From contig JAVMKJ010000142.1 in the NCBI GenBank assembly GCA_031732855.1, forward strand, positions 1-64,000: DNA of 64,000 nt, in the 5' to 3' direction. Every line of letters starts with the position of its first letter. Position 1 is the first letter of the stretch. The notes under the pieces are model-generated. The model saw only the letters and a list, made by a program, of their open reading frames with translations, did no database searches and had not been told where the DNA came from. The position numbers and the translations under genes were made by a program. Source of the DNA: JAVMKJ01 sp031732855 (GTDB lineage Bacteria; Pseudomonadota; Gammaproteobacteria; Competibacterales; Competibacteraceae). Positions 52,079 through 60,146 of this stretch are shown here, in pieces.

Positions 52079-52296
52079 CGGGGTGTCCTCCTATCATGGT
52101 TTTATTACGGACAGATGAACGTTGCATGATGGTTGAGTATAAAAGCATCCATCGCCATCGTCATAGCGCTTTAATCCGTCTCCGGAAGATCTGGCGTCGG
52201 GTTCGCCAGCGCGCCGTCGCTCGTTCGGCACGTCCCATCCGTGCCTGAATCCACTATTATTTTCAACATGATGAATTTATTGGAGTAACTGAATAG

Positions 52297-52458
52297 ATGA
52301 AGCGCTCGACCGCCATCATGCCCCTGCTGCTCGGCACGTTCCTGATCCTCGCGGGAAGCGGCTTGAGCGCTTGCAATACGATCAAAGGCGCCGGGCAGGA
52401 CATCAAGTCCGCCGGGGAAGCTATCGAGAGAACCGCGCGGCAAGCCACGCCTCGTTGA
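52297..52458 (+). CDS. Entericidin-type small lipoprotein
   Basis: A 53-residue lipoprotein too short for a long-frame scan. Signal peptide with lipobox LSAC at about residues 23-26, then CNTIKGAGQDIKSAGEAIER, matching the entericidin A/B family (ecnA/ecnB), small cell-envelope lipoproteins linked to stress or toxicity. No second entericidin is beside it. Ribosome site TGGAG precedes the ATG. Confidence 0.88.
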   Translation: MKRSTAIMPLLLGTFLILAGSGLSACNTIKGAGQDIKSAGEAIERTARQATPR

Positions 52459-52534
52459 CCGACCCAGTCCGTCCATCCTTTCTCCACCGGAGCAACCGCC
52501 GATCACCGCCTTCGCCACGCTGGTTAAAATCCTG

Positions 52535-53284
52535 TTGCTTCCCCCGAGCGGCCCCTTGTTGCTGGCCCTGGCCGGCGTGTTGTTATTGCGCCGGTATCGA
52601 CGCGCTGGGTTGAAGTTGCTGGTTGCCGGAACGGTGCTGGGCTATGGGTTCAGCATCCCGTTCACCGCCAGCCTGGTGAGCGGTTCCCTGCAACCCTACC
52701 CGGCGCTGACCGAGCGAGTCCTGCAATCGGAACGACCGGGGGCGATCGTGGTGCTGGGGGGTGGTTTGCACGAGGAAGCGCCGGAGTATGGGGACGGGCC
52801 GACCTTGCACGACCGCACGCTGGGTCGAGTGCGCTACGCCGCCCGATTGGCCCGGCAAACCGGCCTGCCGGTGCTGGCGGCTGGCGGTCGCCCCAAGGGG
52901 GACAAAGACCCCACCAAAGTCGATCCCCCCGAGGCCGAACTGATGAAGGAAACCCTGGAAACCGAGTTCGGCATTCCGCGCGTCCTGATCGAAACCGCCA
53001 GCCGGGATACCTGGGAAAACGCCGTCCACAGCGCCGCCCTCCTCGGCGAGCGCCACATCGACACCATCCTGCTGGTCAGCAACGCCGCGCACCTGCCGCG
53101 GGCGGTGGCGGCGTTTCAGGCGCAGGGGCTGAAGGTCATCCCCGCCCCAACTCTGTTCTTCGACGATCAACCCGATCTCCTGGACCCCCGATCCTGGCTA
53201 CCTTCGGTAACGGCCATCGCGGAAATCCATTACGGCTGCTACGAATGGCTGGGGCGGTGGTGGTATAAAGGTTTTAAGTTTTAA
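52535..53284 (+). CDS. DUF218 (YdcF/ElyC-like) membrane protein
   Basis: A 249-residue protein with two N-terminal membrane helices (PSGPLLLALAGVLLLRR and LLVAGTVLGYGFSIPF) and a DUF218 domain: AIVVLGGGLHEE, VRYAARLARQTGLPVLAAGG, ETASRDTWENAVHSA and ILLVSNAAHLPRAVAAFQAQG. ElyC-type members act in envelope/peptidoglycan lipid-carrier metabolism. The start is uncertain: the TTG at 52535 gives a good homologous N-terminus, but the family usually has about ten more residues and the frame stays open upstream without a clear start codon. Confidence 0.8.
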   Translation: MLPPSGPLLLALAGVLLLRRYRRAGLKLLVAGTVLGYGFSIPFTASLVSGSLQPYPALTERVLQSERPGAIVVLGGGLHEEAPEYGDGPTLHDRTLGRVRYAARLARQTGLPVLAAGGRPKGDKDPTKVDPPEAELMKETLETEFGIPRVLIETASRDTWENAVHSAALLGERHIDTILLVSNAAHLPRAVAAFQAQGLKVIPAPTLFFDDQPDLLDPRSWLPSVTAIAEIHYGCYEWLGRWWYKGFKF

Positions 53285-53380
53285 TTTTTAAGCTAAAAAT
53301 CAAAATTTTATTGTCGAATATTGTCCGGTTCTTCATTGGGAAGACTATATGTATGGCATGCACGGTGAAGGAAGCGCTGC

Positions 53381-53408
53381 AAACGAAACGGGCGACCCGA
53401 GGCCGCCC
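53381..53408 (-). terminator. Intrinsic terminator of the PEP-CTERM gene
   Basis: On the minus strand GGGCGGCC-TCG-GGTCGCCC with one mismatch, followed by GTTTCGTTT. It lies 30 bp after the PEP-CTERM stop. Confidence 0.65.
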
Positions 53409-53437
53409 GCTGTGATGAAACTAACCTGCTCAAACTA

Positions 53438-54838
53438 TCAGGCTGCGAGCTGACGCCTCATACGCGGAGCCAGCCCCAACAGACCGATGCCCACCAGGAG
53501 CAGCGAAGCCGGCTCGGGTACAGGGACGCCGTTGCTGCGCGCAATAAGATTTCCATTCACGACGTCATATTGGAAGTCGGGCTGTAGTCCGGCAATTGCA
53601 TAAGTCGGGCTATTGATTGTAAGGCTTTTACCCGAGGGTACTTGCAGGAAATTGAACTGATCCCCAGCCTTCGGCGCAAAGCCATTCACGAACACGAAAT
53701 TGATCAGCACGTTATTCAGCAGTGCATCGCCTGTCACGTTGATAATGTCGTACAGGCTCGTACCCGCGATCTCGATCTCCAGCTCGCCGCCCGTCTGGGT
53801 GAAATCGCCATCGATGTTCAGCGTGCCGGGGCTGTTGCCCGGCGCCACACTGCCCGTGCTCACCACATTACCGGTGATAGTGCCGTTACCCTGAAGCGTG
53901 CCGCCCGAGCCGATGAACAGGTTGGCAACGACTTCACCACCATTGCGTACATCGAGTGTTCCGGTTCCGTGGTTGCTGCTTGAGAAATTTGGCGTAGTGC
54001 TCGCGGCCAATCCCACGCCTAGAAACACTTGGTTTGCGGTGAGTTCCGATCCCACACCGTCTACCAGGATATTGGTCGTACCCGACGTCGAGGCTGTCGA
54101 ACCATAGACGGTACTTTTCGATGGATCGCTGGTACTTGCTGCCGTAACCGCCCCACCGCCCAGCACATTGAGGGTTCCGGCACCCTCACGCCCGATACTG
54201 ATATGACCGTTGGGCGCGTTCAGTTGGGAGTTTGTCCCGGTTACCGTGACGGTCCCACTGCTGCCGATCCCACGACCGATGTTGACTGCCGGAAAACCCG
54301 GCAACGGCCCCGATGAACTGCTATCAAGGGTGGCAGTGACGACACCACCGTTGGATATAGTCGCCGTACCCGTCGAGGGCCTTGCATTATCGGCCTGGCC
54401 GACAAAGAGGATCGGTGTGTTGACCGAGCCGCCGTTGACGTTGAGCGTGCCTGTGGAGCCGCTCGATACCCCCAATACCACGCTGTTGTCAAGCGGCCGG
54501 TTCGTGGGTGCGCCAATTGTCGCGGGATTATAGTTGAGGGTGATCGATCCACCTGCGTTCACATCGAGCGTACCGCTCACTGGCCCGGAGGGGGATGGGG
54601 GCGGCGTAATGCCCGGCTCACTGGCGTTAATACCGAGCCCGACAAAATCATACGGCCCGGCGCCTGTGCTCAGCGTCTGCGTGTCCGTGCCATCAACGCC
54701 GATGTAGCACGAATTGAACGCGACCACAGTGCATGGGTTAGCGACCGCAGTAGCGTCGGCGCCAGGAGCGAAAACTGAGGCAAGACCCGCGGTAGCCAGC
54801 AGAGCGGCGCCACGTGAGAACCAAGTCGTCTGTTTCAT
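53438..54838 (-). CDS. PEP-CTERM sorted surface protein
   Basis: A 466-residue exported protein. It has a signal peptide (residues 1-29), and a long Gly/Thr/Ser-rich beta-helical body with repeats such as STGTLNVNGG, GTATISNGG and GAGTLNVLGGG, like autotransporter-associated repeats. The C-terminus is a textbook PEP-CTERM signal: VPEPASLLLVGIGLLGL then APRMRRQLAA (PEP motif, hydrophobic helix, basic tail). Exosortase EpsH/XrtA-type enzymes process this signal during surface display or polysaccharide-linked export; none is in the window. Confidence 0.92.
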   Translation of the reverse strand: MKQTTWFSRGAALLATAGLASVFAPGADATAVANPCTVVAFNSCYIGVDGTDTQTLSTGAGPYDFVGLGINASEPGITPPPSPSGPVSGTLDVNAGGSITLNYNPATIGAPTNRPLDNSVVLGVSSGSTGTLNVNGGSVNTPILFVGQADNARPSTGTATISNGGVVTATLDSSSSGPLPGFPAVNIGRGIGSSGTVTVTGTNSQLNAPNGHISIGREGAGTLNVLGGGAVTAASTSDPSKSTVYGSTASTSGTTNILVDGVGSELTANQVFLGVGLAASTTPNFSSSNHGTGTLDVRNGGEVVANLFIGSGGTLQGNGTITGNVVSTGSVAPGNSPGTLNIDGDFTQTGGELEIEIAGTSLYDIINVTGDALLNNVLINFVFVNGFAPKAGDQFNFLQVPSGKSLTINSPTYAIAGLQPDFQYDVVNGNLIARSNGVPVPEPASLLLVGIGLLGLAPRMRRQLAA

Positions 54839-54864
54839 CTGGATACTCTCCGGAAAAATGTCAT

Positions 54865-54979
54865 CTATAGCGCTCCTATCTGATTTGTGGAATCGCCGTT
54901 TCGAACCACCCCGGCGCTATGCGCCACCCCTCCTTATCTAAGGAGGGGAATTTGCACAACCTGAATAGGAGCGCTATAG
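54865..54979. mobile_element. MITE-like element with nested hairpins
   Basis: A 115-bp sequence bounded by inverted repeats: CTATAGCGCTCCTAT at the left and ATAGGAGCGCTATAG at the right (15 bp perfect, then similar for about 13 bp more). Inside are GGCGC-TAT-GCGCC (54913-54925) and CCCCTCCTT-ATCT-AAGGAGGGG (54927-54948). No coding capacity. This is the structure of a non-autonomous inverted-repeat element; a target duplication is not clear. Confidence 0.65.
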
Positions 54980-55400
54980 CCTACGAATAAATCGGGCTGA
55001 GACGAACAATTTCCATGCATTCTTAGCATAAATTTTACTTATTCCTTATCAAATTGCTCTATCAATAAACTCCTAGCAACTTATAAGCCAAATTATAATA
55101 TTTAATAAAAATCATGATATTATAATATTTTCAGCTTGCTTAGTGTAAAAAATTACAATATTTTATTAAATCCAAGAAAAAGCGCGCAGGATAGTTATCG
55201 ATACAAGACTCTGAATTGTAAGATAAATACTTTGTCAGTATTTTTTACAGTATTGATGCACCGGCCACCAAAGGTCGCATAGCGGAGTGGTTTTATGGAT
55301 TACCAGCCAGCAGTGATTCCGAAACACCACCGCAGCGATTGAGGATAACAACTTGAATATATTCAAAAAAGTCTGCCAGCACCTCTTTCGCCAGTGCGGG
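54980..55400. other. AT-rich non-coding stretch upstream of the PEP-CTERM gene
   Basis: About 420 bp much more AT-rich than the flanks, especially 55020-55180. It contains the direct repeat ATTATAATATTT at 55092-55103 and 55119-55130. No gene is supported here. It could be a regulatory region or horizontally acquired DNA. Confidence 0.6.
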
Positions 55401-55451
55401 CGGGCCTGTAAAAAAAGCTGACGGTCAATCCGGGGCCCGGTGGAACTCGAT
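55401..55451. repeat. Copy of the pgi 3' end and terminator-proximal sequence
   Basis: The 33 bp at 55401-55433 (CGGGCCTGTAAAAAAAGCTG then ACGGTCAATCCGG) are identical to 56402-56434, which spans the pgi stop. Similarity continues for about 18 bp with five mismatches (GAACTCGAT kept), so the last residues of pgi are mimicked here on the minus strand as FHRAPD. It marks a duplication or recombination joint. Confidence 0.75.
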
Positions 55452-55479
55452 GTCGAACTTGCCTCCCGGACAAATAGTA

Positions 55480-55600
55480 CTACCACGCCAGCCCCCAGTG
55501 GGTGCATTCGAAATCGGAGTTGAGTGCCACCGCCACTCGCATGGCCTCGACGGCCCGGAGATCGCCATACAGACGCCCCAGGACAATCGCTCTACGGGGT
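55480..55600 (-). pseudogene. TPR-repeat fragment
   Basis: On the minus strand one frame reads LGRLYGDLRAVEAMRVAVAL then NSDFECTHWGLAW and a stop, which is a TPR-like helix-turn-helix pair. It is not extended on either side into a recognisable gene. It is adjacent to the copied pgi end, so probably a broken fragment. Confidence 0.4.
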
Positions 55601-55710
55601 AGCCGGGGTTGGGGTGCTTAAAAGGAATGCTTTGTCGCCGTCTCATTAGATCCGTGCCAAGGATCCTTCAGGGACTTGCCGGTGATAATATTGGTTGCTA
55701 ATCTGTCATA

Positions 55711-55938
55711 ATGATGATTCGAACCCAAATTAGCTTGACCGAGGAAGAATATCGGGCCGCGAAGAACGAGGCCCAACGGCTGGGAATCTCGCTGGCGGAA
55801 CTGTTGCGGCGCTCCCTGCGGGCCACGCTGCCAGTAGACGGAGACAAACCCTGGATGCATTACGCCGGCATGGTGGAGTCCGGAGATCCTCATTCCAGCC
55901 AGCGTATCGACGAACTCGTCTATGGCTACAAGGACTGA
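55711..55938 (+). CDS. Ribbon-helix-helix antitoxin
   Basis: A 75-residue protein. The first 40 residues (RTQISLTEEEYRAAKNEAQRLGISLAELLRRSL) are a CopG/Arc ribbon-helix-helix domain; the tail (DKPWMHYAGMVESGDPHSSQRIDELVYG) resembles toxin-binding tails of VapB-like antitoxins. Its end overlaps the start of the PIN-domain gene by 17 bp, a typical toxin-antitoxin layout. Confidence 0.85.
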   Translation: MMIRTQISLTEEEYRAAKNEAQRLGISLAELLRRSLRATLPVDGDKPWMHYAGMVESGDPHSSQRIDELVYGYKD

Positions 55939-56335
55939 AGCTTACGTCGACACCTCCGCCTTAATTGCCTTTGCCGATCGCTCCGACGCGCATCATTCCC
56001 TGTTTCGCCGGTTGTTTTCTTCGCCCCCCAAGCTGATCACCACACCTCTTGTCATCGCAGAGGGTCACGGCTGGTTTTTGCGGCGCTACGATCGCACGCG
56101 GGCTTTGCAGTTCATGGCCATGATCGAGCTTATGACTCCTCTCGAACTCATTCCCGTCGGACCGGACGAAGAGATTGCAGCCCTAGCCATTTTGCGCCGA
56201 TTTTCCGATCAAGACCTCACTCTCGCCGACGCAGTGGGTTTACATATTATGGCTGCGCGCGGTATTCGGGAATGCTGGTCTACCGATTTTCATCTTGGTT
56301 TGACCGGAGCATTTTTGGTCATTCATGGGCATTGA
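55922..56335 (+). CDS. PIN-domain toxin, VapC-like
   Basis: A 137-residue PIN-domain ribonuclease: AYVDTSALIAFADRSDAHH (first Asp), PLVIAEGHGWFLRRY (Glu), SDQDLTLADAVGLHIMAARG (second acidic pair) and WSTDFHLGLTG. All four acidic positions look present, so the toxin appears functional. It pairs with the ribbon-helix-helix antitoxin just upstream. A terminator for pgi follows on the other strand. Confidence 0.87.
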   Translation: MATRTEAYVDTSALIAFADRSDAHHSLFRRLFSSPPKLITTPLVIAEGHGWFLRRYDRTRALQFMAMIELMTPLELIPVGPDEEIAALAILRRFSDQDLTLADAVGLHIMAARGIRECWSTDFHLGLTGAFLVIHGH

Positions 56336-56364
56336 TCGGTGGCGTGTTAGAGCGTCATCAAGCG

Positions 56365-56406
56365 AAAAATAGCCCGCCCGCGCTGGTCGAAATGGCGCGA
56401 ACGGGC
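56365..56406 (-). terminator. Intrinsic terminator of pgi
   Basis: On the minus strand GCCCGTTCGCGC...GCGCGGGCGGGC imperfect stem followed by TATTTTT, beginning 20 bp after the pgi stop. Confidence 0.7.
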
Positions 56407-56425
56407 CTGTAAAAAAAGCTGACGG

Positions 56426-58066
56426 TCAATCCGGCGCGCGGCAGAACTCGATCAAGCCGAGGGTGGACGCATCATGCCCGGCCAGCGGCCGCTCGCCCTT
56501 CAACTCCGGCAGGATGGCGTTGGCCAGTTGCTTGCCGAGTTCCACGCCCCATTGATCGAACGAATTGATGTTCCAGACCGCGCCCTGTGCGAACACCTTG
56601 TGCTCGTACAGCGCGATCAGCGAACCCAGTACCTGCGGGGTCAGGCGGCGGTAGAACAGGCTGGTGCTGGGCCGGTTGCCGGGGAACACCTTGTAGGGCA
56701 GCAGCTTTTCCAGCGCCTCGCCGCTCAGGCCCTGCTTCTCCAACTCGGCGCGGGCCTGCGCCTCGGTCTTGCCGACCATCAGCGCCTCGGCCTGGGCCAG
56801 GCAGTTGGCCAGCAGGATCGGGTGATGGTCGCCGACCGGGTTCGGACTGTGCGCCGGGGCCAGGAAATCCGCCGGCACCAGATGAGTACCCTGATGCAGC
56901 AACTGGTAGAAGGCGTGCTGGCCGTTGTTGCCCAGGCCGCCCCACAGAATCGGCCCGGTGTTGACTCGAACCGTCTGGCCATCGCGGTCGATGGTCTTGC
57001 CGTTGCTCTCCATGTCCAGTTGTTGCAGGTAATCCGGCAGCGAGCGCAGATAGTCGTCGTAAACCAGCATGACATGGCTGTCGGCGCCGAAGAAGTCGAT
57101 GTACCAGACTCCGAGCAGCGCCAGGATCACCGGCAGGTTTTCCTCCAGCGGCGCGGTGCGGAAGTGCTCGTCCATCTCGTGCGCGCCTTCCAGCAGTTCG
57201 ATGAAATGGTCCATGCCCAGATAGACCATGATCGGCAGGCCGATGGCCGACCACAGCGAGTACCGCCCGCCGACCCAGTCCCAGAACTCGAACATGTTGG
57301 CGGTATCGATGCCGAACTTGCTCACCCCCGCGGCGTTGGTGGATACCGCGACGAAGTGCCGGGCCACCGCCGACTCGTCGCCCAGTTCCCGGATCAGCCA
57401 GGCCCGGGCGGTATGGGCGTTGGTCATGGTCTCTTGGGTGGTGAAGGTCTTGGAGGCGACGATGAACAGAGTGGTTTCGGGATCGCATTCGGCCAGGACG
57501 TGGCTGATGTGGGCGCCGTCCACGTTGGACACGAAATGCATCCGCAGGGTCGGATCGCCATAGGGCTCCAGCGCCTGGCAGATCATCTTCGGCCCCAGGT
57601 CGGAACCACCGATACCGATGTTGACCACATCGCGGATCCGCTTGCCGGTATGGCCGCGCCACTTGCCGCGGCGAATCTGGTCGGCGAACTTGCGCATGTG
57701 CTCCAGCACCTCGTTCACCTCCGGCATCACGTCCTGACCCTTGACCAGGATCGGCCGGTTGCTTCGATTGCGCAGGGCGACGTGCAGCACGGCCCGCTGT
57801 TCGGTGTGGTTGATGATCTCGCCGTCGAACATCCGCCCGATCCAGGCGGGCACCTCGGCCTGGCGGGCCAGTTCGACCAGCAGGCGCAGGGTTTCATCGG
57901 TGACGCGATGCTTGGAAAAATCGACCAGCAGATCGCCAAAGCGCCGGGAGAACCGGGCGAACCGCCCGGGATCGGCGGCGAACAGATCGCGCAGATGCAG
58001 GTTGGCGACAGCGGCGTGATGGGCTTGCAGTTCTTGCCAGACCGGCAGGTTGCTGGGAACGGACAT
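56426..58066 (-). CDS. pgi: Glucose-6-phosphate isomerase
   Basis: A 546-residue isomerase of glycolysis and gluconeogenesis. Family motifs: NIGIGGSDLGPKM, FIVASKTFTTQETMTNA, WDWVGGRYSLWSAIGLPI, GVWYIDFFG, GNNGQHAFYQLLHQG, and the signature IALYEHKVFAQGAVWNINSFDQWGVELGK. Length matches E. coli Pgi (549). It starts at 58066 and is divergent from the coiled-coil gene. The last bases are repeated 1 kb downstream at 55401-55451. Confidence 0.96.
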   Translation of the reverse strand: MSVPSNLPVWQELQAHHAAVANLHLRDLFAADPGRFARFSRRFGDLLVDFSKHRVTDETLRLLVELARQAEVPAWIGRMFDGEIINHTEQRAVLHVALRNRSNRPILVKGQDVMPEVNEVLEHMRKFADQIRRGKWRGHTGKRIRDVVNIGIGGSDLGPKMICQALEPYGDPTLRMHFVSNVDGAHISHVLAECDPETTLFIVASKTFTTQETMTNAHTARAWLIRELGDESAVARHFVAVSTNAAGVSKFGIDTANMFEFWDWVGGRYSLWSAIGLPIMVYLGMDHFIELLEGAHEMDEHFRTAPLEENLPVILALLGVWYIDFFGADSHVMLVYDDYLRSLPDYLQQLDMESNGKTIDRDGQTVRVNTGPILWGGLGNNGQHAFYQLLHQGTHLVPADFLAPAHSPNPVGDHHPILLANCLAQAEALMVGKTEAQARAELEKQGLSGEALEKLLPYKVFPGNRPSTSLFYRRLTPQVLGSLIALYEHKVFAQGAVWNINSFDQWGVELGKQLANAILPELKGERPLAGHDASTLGLIEFCRAPD

Positions 58067-58298
58067 GGACAGCTTCCTTATTCAGGTTGTGGAAACGCTG
58101 GCGAAACCGGATGAGCGAGGACCAGCTTCGCCGGACGCCGGCCGCGAAAATCGCGTCGCCGCCGCCCGCGCGCATGGCCTCACGGTTACTATAGTTTCCA
58201 GCGGGATGACTGTCGAATCACAACATTCCTCCCGATCGGTCATACTTACTGGAAATCCGCGACACGCCCCCTTGATCCAACCCGAGCGACGCGATCCC

Positions 58299-60095
58299 AT
58301 GAACGACCCAACCGAATTCGAATCCTCCCTGGCCGGCGCGATCGACTTTTTCCAGAACCTGCGCCGAAAGCTGGGAGCGCTGGAGGCGGACTCCGGGGCG
58401 CAGTACGACCGGTTGCACGCCGTTGCCACCACGGTCGCCACTCTCGAGCAGGACCGGCAGCAGATCCGGCAAAGCCTCGCAACCTTGGCCGGCGATCTGC
58501 GGGCACAAAGCATCGTCCTGCGCCAGGAACTGAACACCCTGGAACAGAGGATCGTCCCCGTCGCCCGGATCGAACCCCTGGAAGAACAACTCGAGAACCA
58601 CCAAACCCAACTCGGGCTAATGGAACGAACGGCTCGTACCGGCCAGGAACGGTTGGAACAGTTCGCCGCCCAGGTGGAAGCCCACTACCAGCGCCTGCTC
58701 CAGTTCGAAACCGCCCTAGAAACCCGCGACCGGGACTCTCAGTCCATCCTTCACGGTCTGACCGAACTGAGAACGGAGCTCGAACAACACACTCAGGCTC
58801 TCGATACCCTTAGCCAGGCAGTCGAATCGGGCGAATCGGCCCGGATGCGACTCGAAACGCGGCAGAACCGGCTCGACGAACTCGCCGAATTGTCGATCGC
58901 GGCCCGGCAGGAATTGCAAAAGCAGCAGGAACGCCTGAAACATCTGGAAATTCTGATGGGCAAGGTGTCGGCGGACACCAACTCCACCCGCCAGGTCCTG
59001 AACGTCCTGCAAACCGATCTGACCACTCAAAGCGATACCCTTCGGGAACTCGACCAGAACTGGCGCGAGAGTCTGGCGGCATGCCAGACCCATCCGAGCC
59101 AACCGCAAATCCTCCTTACCGGATTCGGTCTCGAAGCCCAGGCCCCGACCGATGACTCCAGCGCGTCCCTCTCCGGCGCGCGGATCGAACTCGCTCCCCT
59201 GCGGGAGACCCTGGCATCCCAGGCTCGAGCGCTGGCCGATCTGCGGGAAGTCACGCGGCAGCAATTCGCCGACCTGAGCACCCGGATCGAAAACCAGCGA
59301 CTGGAATACCAGGATGCGTCCGAGCGGATCGGCCACCTCCAGCAGGACATCCAGCGATACCAAGCGGAACAGTCTTCGCCGGCCCCGGCCATCGAGCACC
59401 CGGCGCCGTTCCCGGAAACCAGCACCCCGGAGGCGCGTCAACTCCGGCAGGACCTGGATACCCTCCAGGAAATGGTTACCGCTCTCGCCACCCGTCTGAT
59501 CGGCCAGGCGCAGACGTTCGGCGACTATTTCGAGCAATTCCGGGGCCTGAACGCGGACATTCGGGATCTTCAGCAACAGTTCGGGAAGCTGGAATCCCCA
59601 CCGCGACAGTTGAGCGCTCTCGAACGGGGGCTGGCCGTTCAGGAGCAGGAACTCATCCTGCTGAAGGACGCCATCCGGCAAATCCAGGCGGATTCGCCAT
59701 CATTTGAAGCAGACCTTCGGCAAGCCGGCCACGATTCTCGAATCGCGGAGTTGGAAACCAGGCTGGGCGAACGATCGGAACACCTGACCGGGCTGACCAC
59801 CACCATCGAAACCATCCAGACCGAAGTCCGCGTCACCCAGGAGAAAGTCGTGACCCTGGCGACCAACGTCGTGGAATGGATTCAGGAATTCCAACACCAA
59901 CTTGCCGCCAGCGAAACCACTCAGAACGAACGGTTGCAGGGTGTCGATCAGGAACTCGTCCGGCTGCGGGCAACGCTCGAAACCTTGGAAACCCAGCGCA
60001 AATCCCGCCGCTGGTTCAGCATGCCGGCAACGTTTTCCATCCTCGTGCTTGCGGTGGGCACCGCCCTCCTGGTCATTCTGGCCCAAGCGATCTAA
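58299..60095 (+). CDS. Tail-anchored coiled-coil protein
   Basis: A 598-residue protein that is almost entirely long heptad-rich, Glu/Gln/Leu/Arg-rich helices (LEQRIVPVARIEPLEEQLEN, LETRDRDSQSILHGLTELRTEL and others), with one proline-rich break near residues 440-460. It ends in a single hydrophobic helix (FSILVLAVGTALLVILAQAI) with a basic flank, so it is tail-anchored with its coiled coil in the cytoplasm. No catalytic domain. Starts at ATG 58299; an open frame further upstream is less likely. Possible cytoskeletal or scaffold role is inference only. Confidence 0.7.
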   Translation: MNDPTEFESSLAGAIDFFQNLRRKLGALEADSGAQYDRLHAVATTVATLEQDRQQIRQSLATLAGDLRAQSIVLRQELNTLEQRIVPVARIEPLEEQLENHQTQLGLMERTARTGQERLEQFAAQVEAHYQRLLQFETALETRDRDSQSILHGLTELRTELEQHTQALDTLSQAVESGESARMRLETRQNRLDELAELSIAARQELQKQQERLKHLEILMGKVSADTNSTRQVLNVLQTDLTTQSDTLRELDQNWRESLAACQTHPSQPQILLTGFGLEAQAPTDDSSASLSGARIELAPLRETLASQARALADLREVTRQQFADLSTRIENQRLEYQDASERIGHLQQDIQRYQAEQSSPAPAIEHPAPFPETSTPEARQLRQDLDTLQEMVTALATRLIGQAQTFGDYFEQFRGLNADIRDLQQQFGKLESPPRQLSALERGLAVQEQELILLKDAIRQIQADSPSFEADLRQAGHDSRIAELETRLGERSEHLTGLTTTIETIQTEVRVTQEKVVTLATNVVEWIQEFQHQLAASETTQNERLQGVDQELVRLRATLETLETQRKSRRWFSMPATFSILVLAVGTALLVILAQAI

Positions 60096-60146
60096 ACCGC
60101 CGGCTAGAGAATGATGATTGGAGTGGGTTGTTCCAAACCATCAAGA

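Noticed and set aside
56474..58114. Plus-strand frame antisense to pgi
   Set aside because: Mirrors the conserved minus-strand isomerase; no ribosome site or domain.
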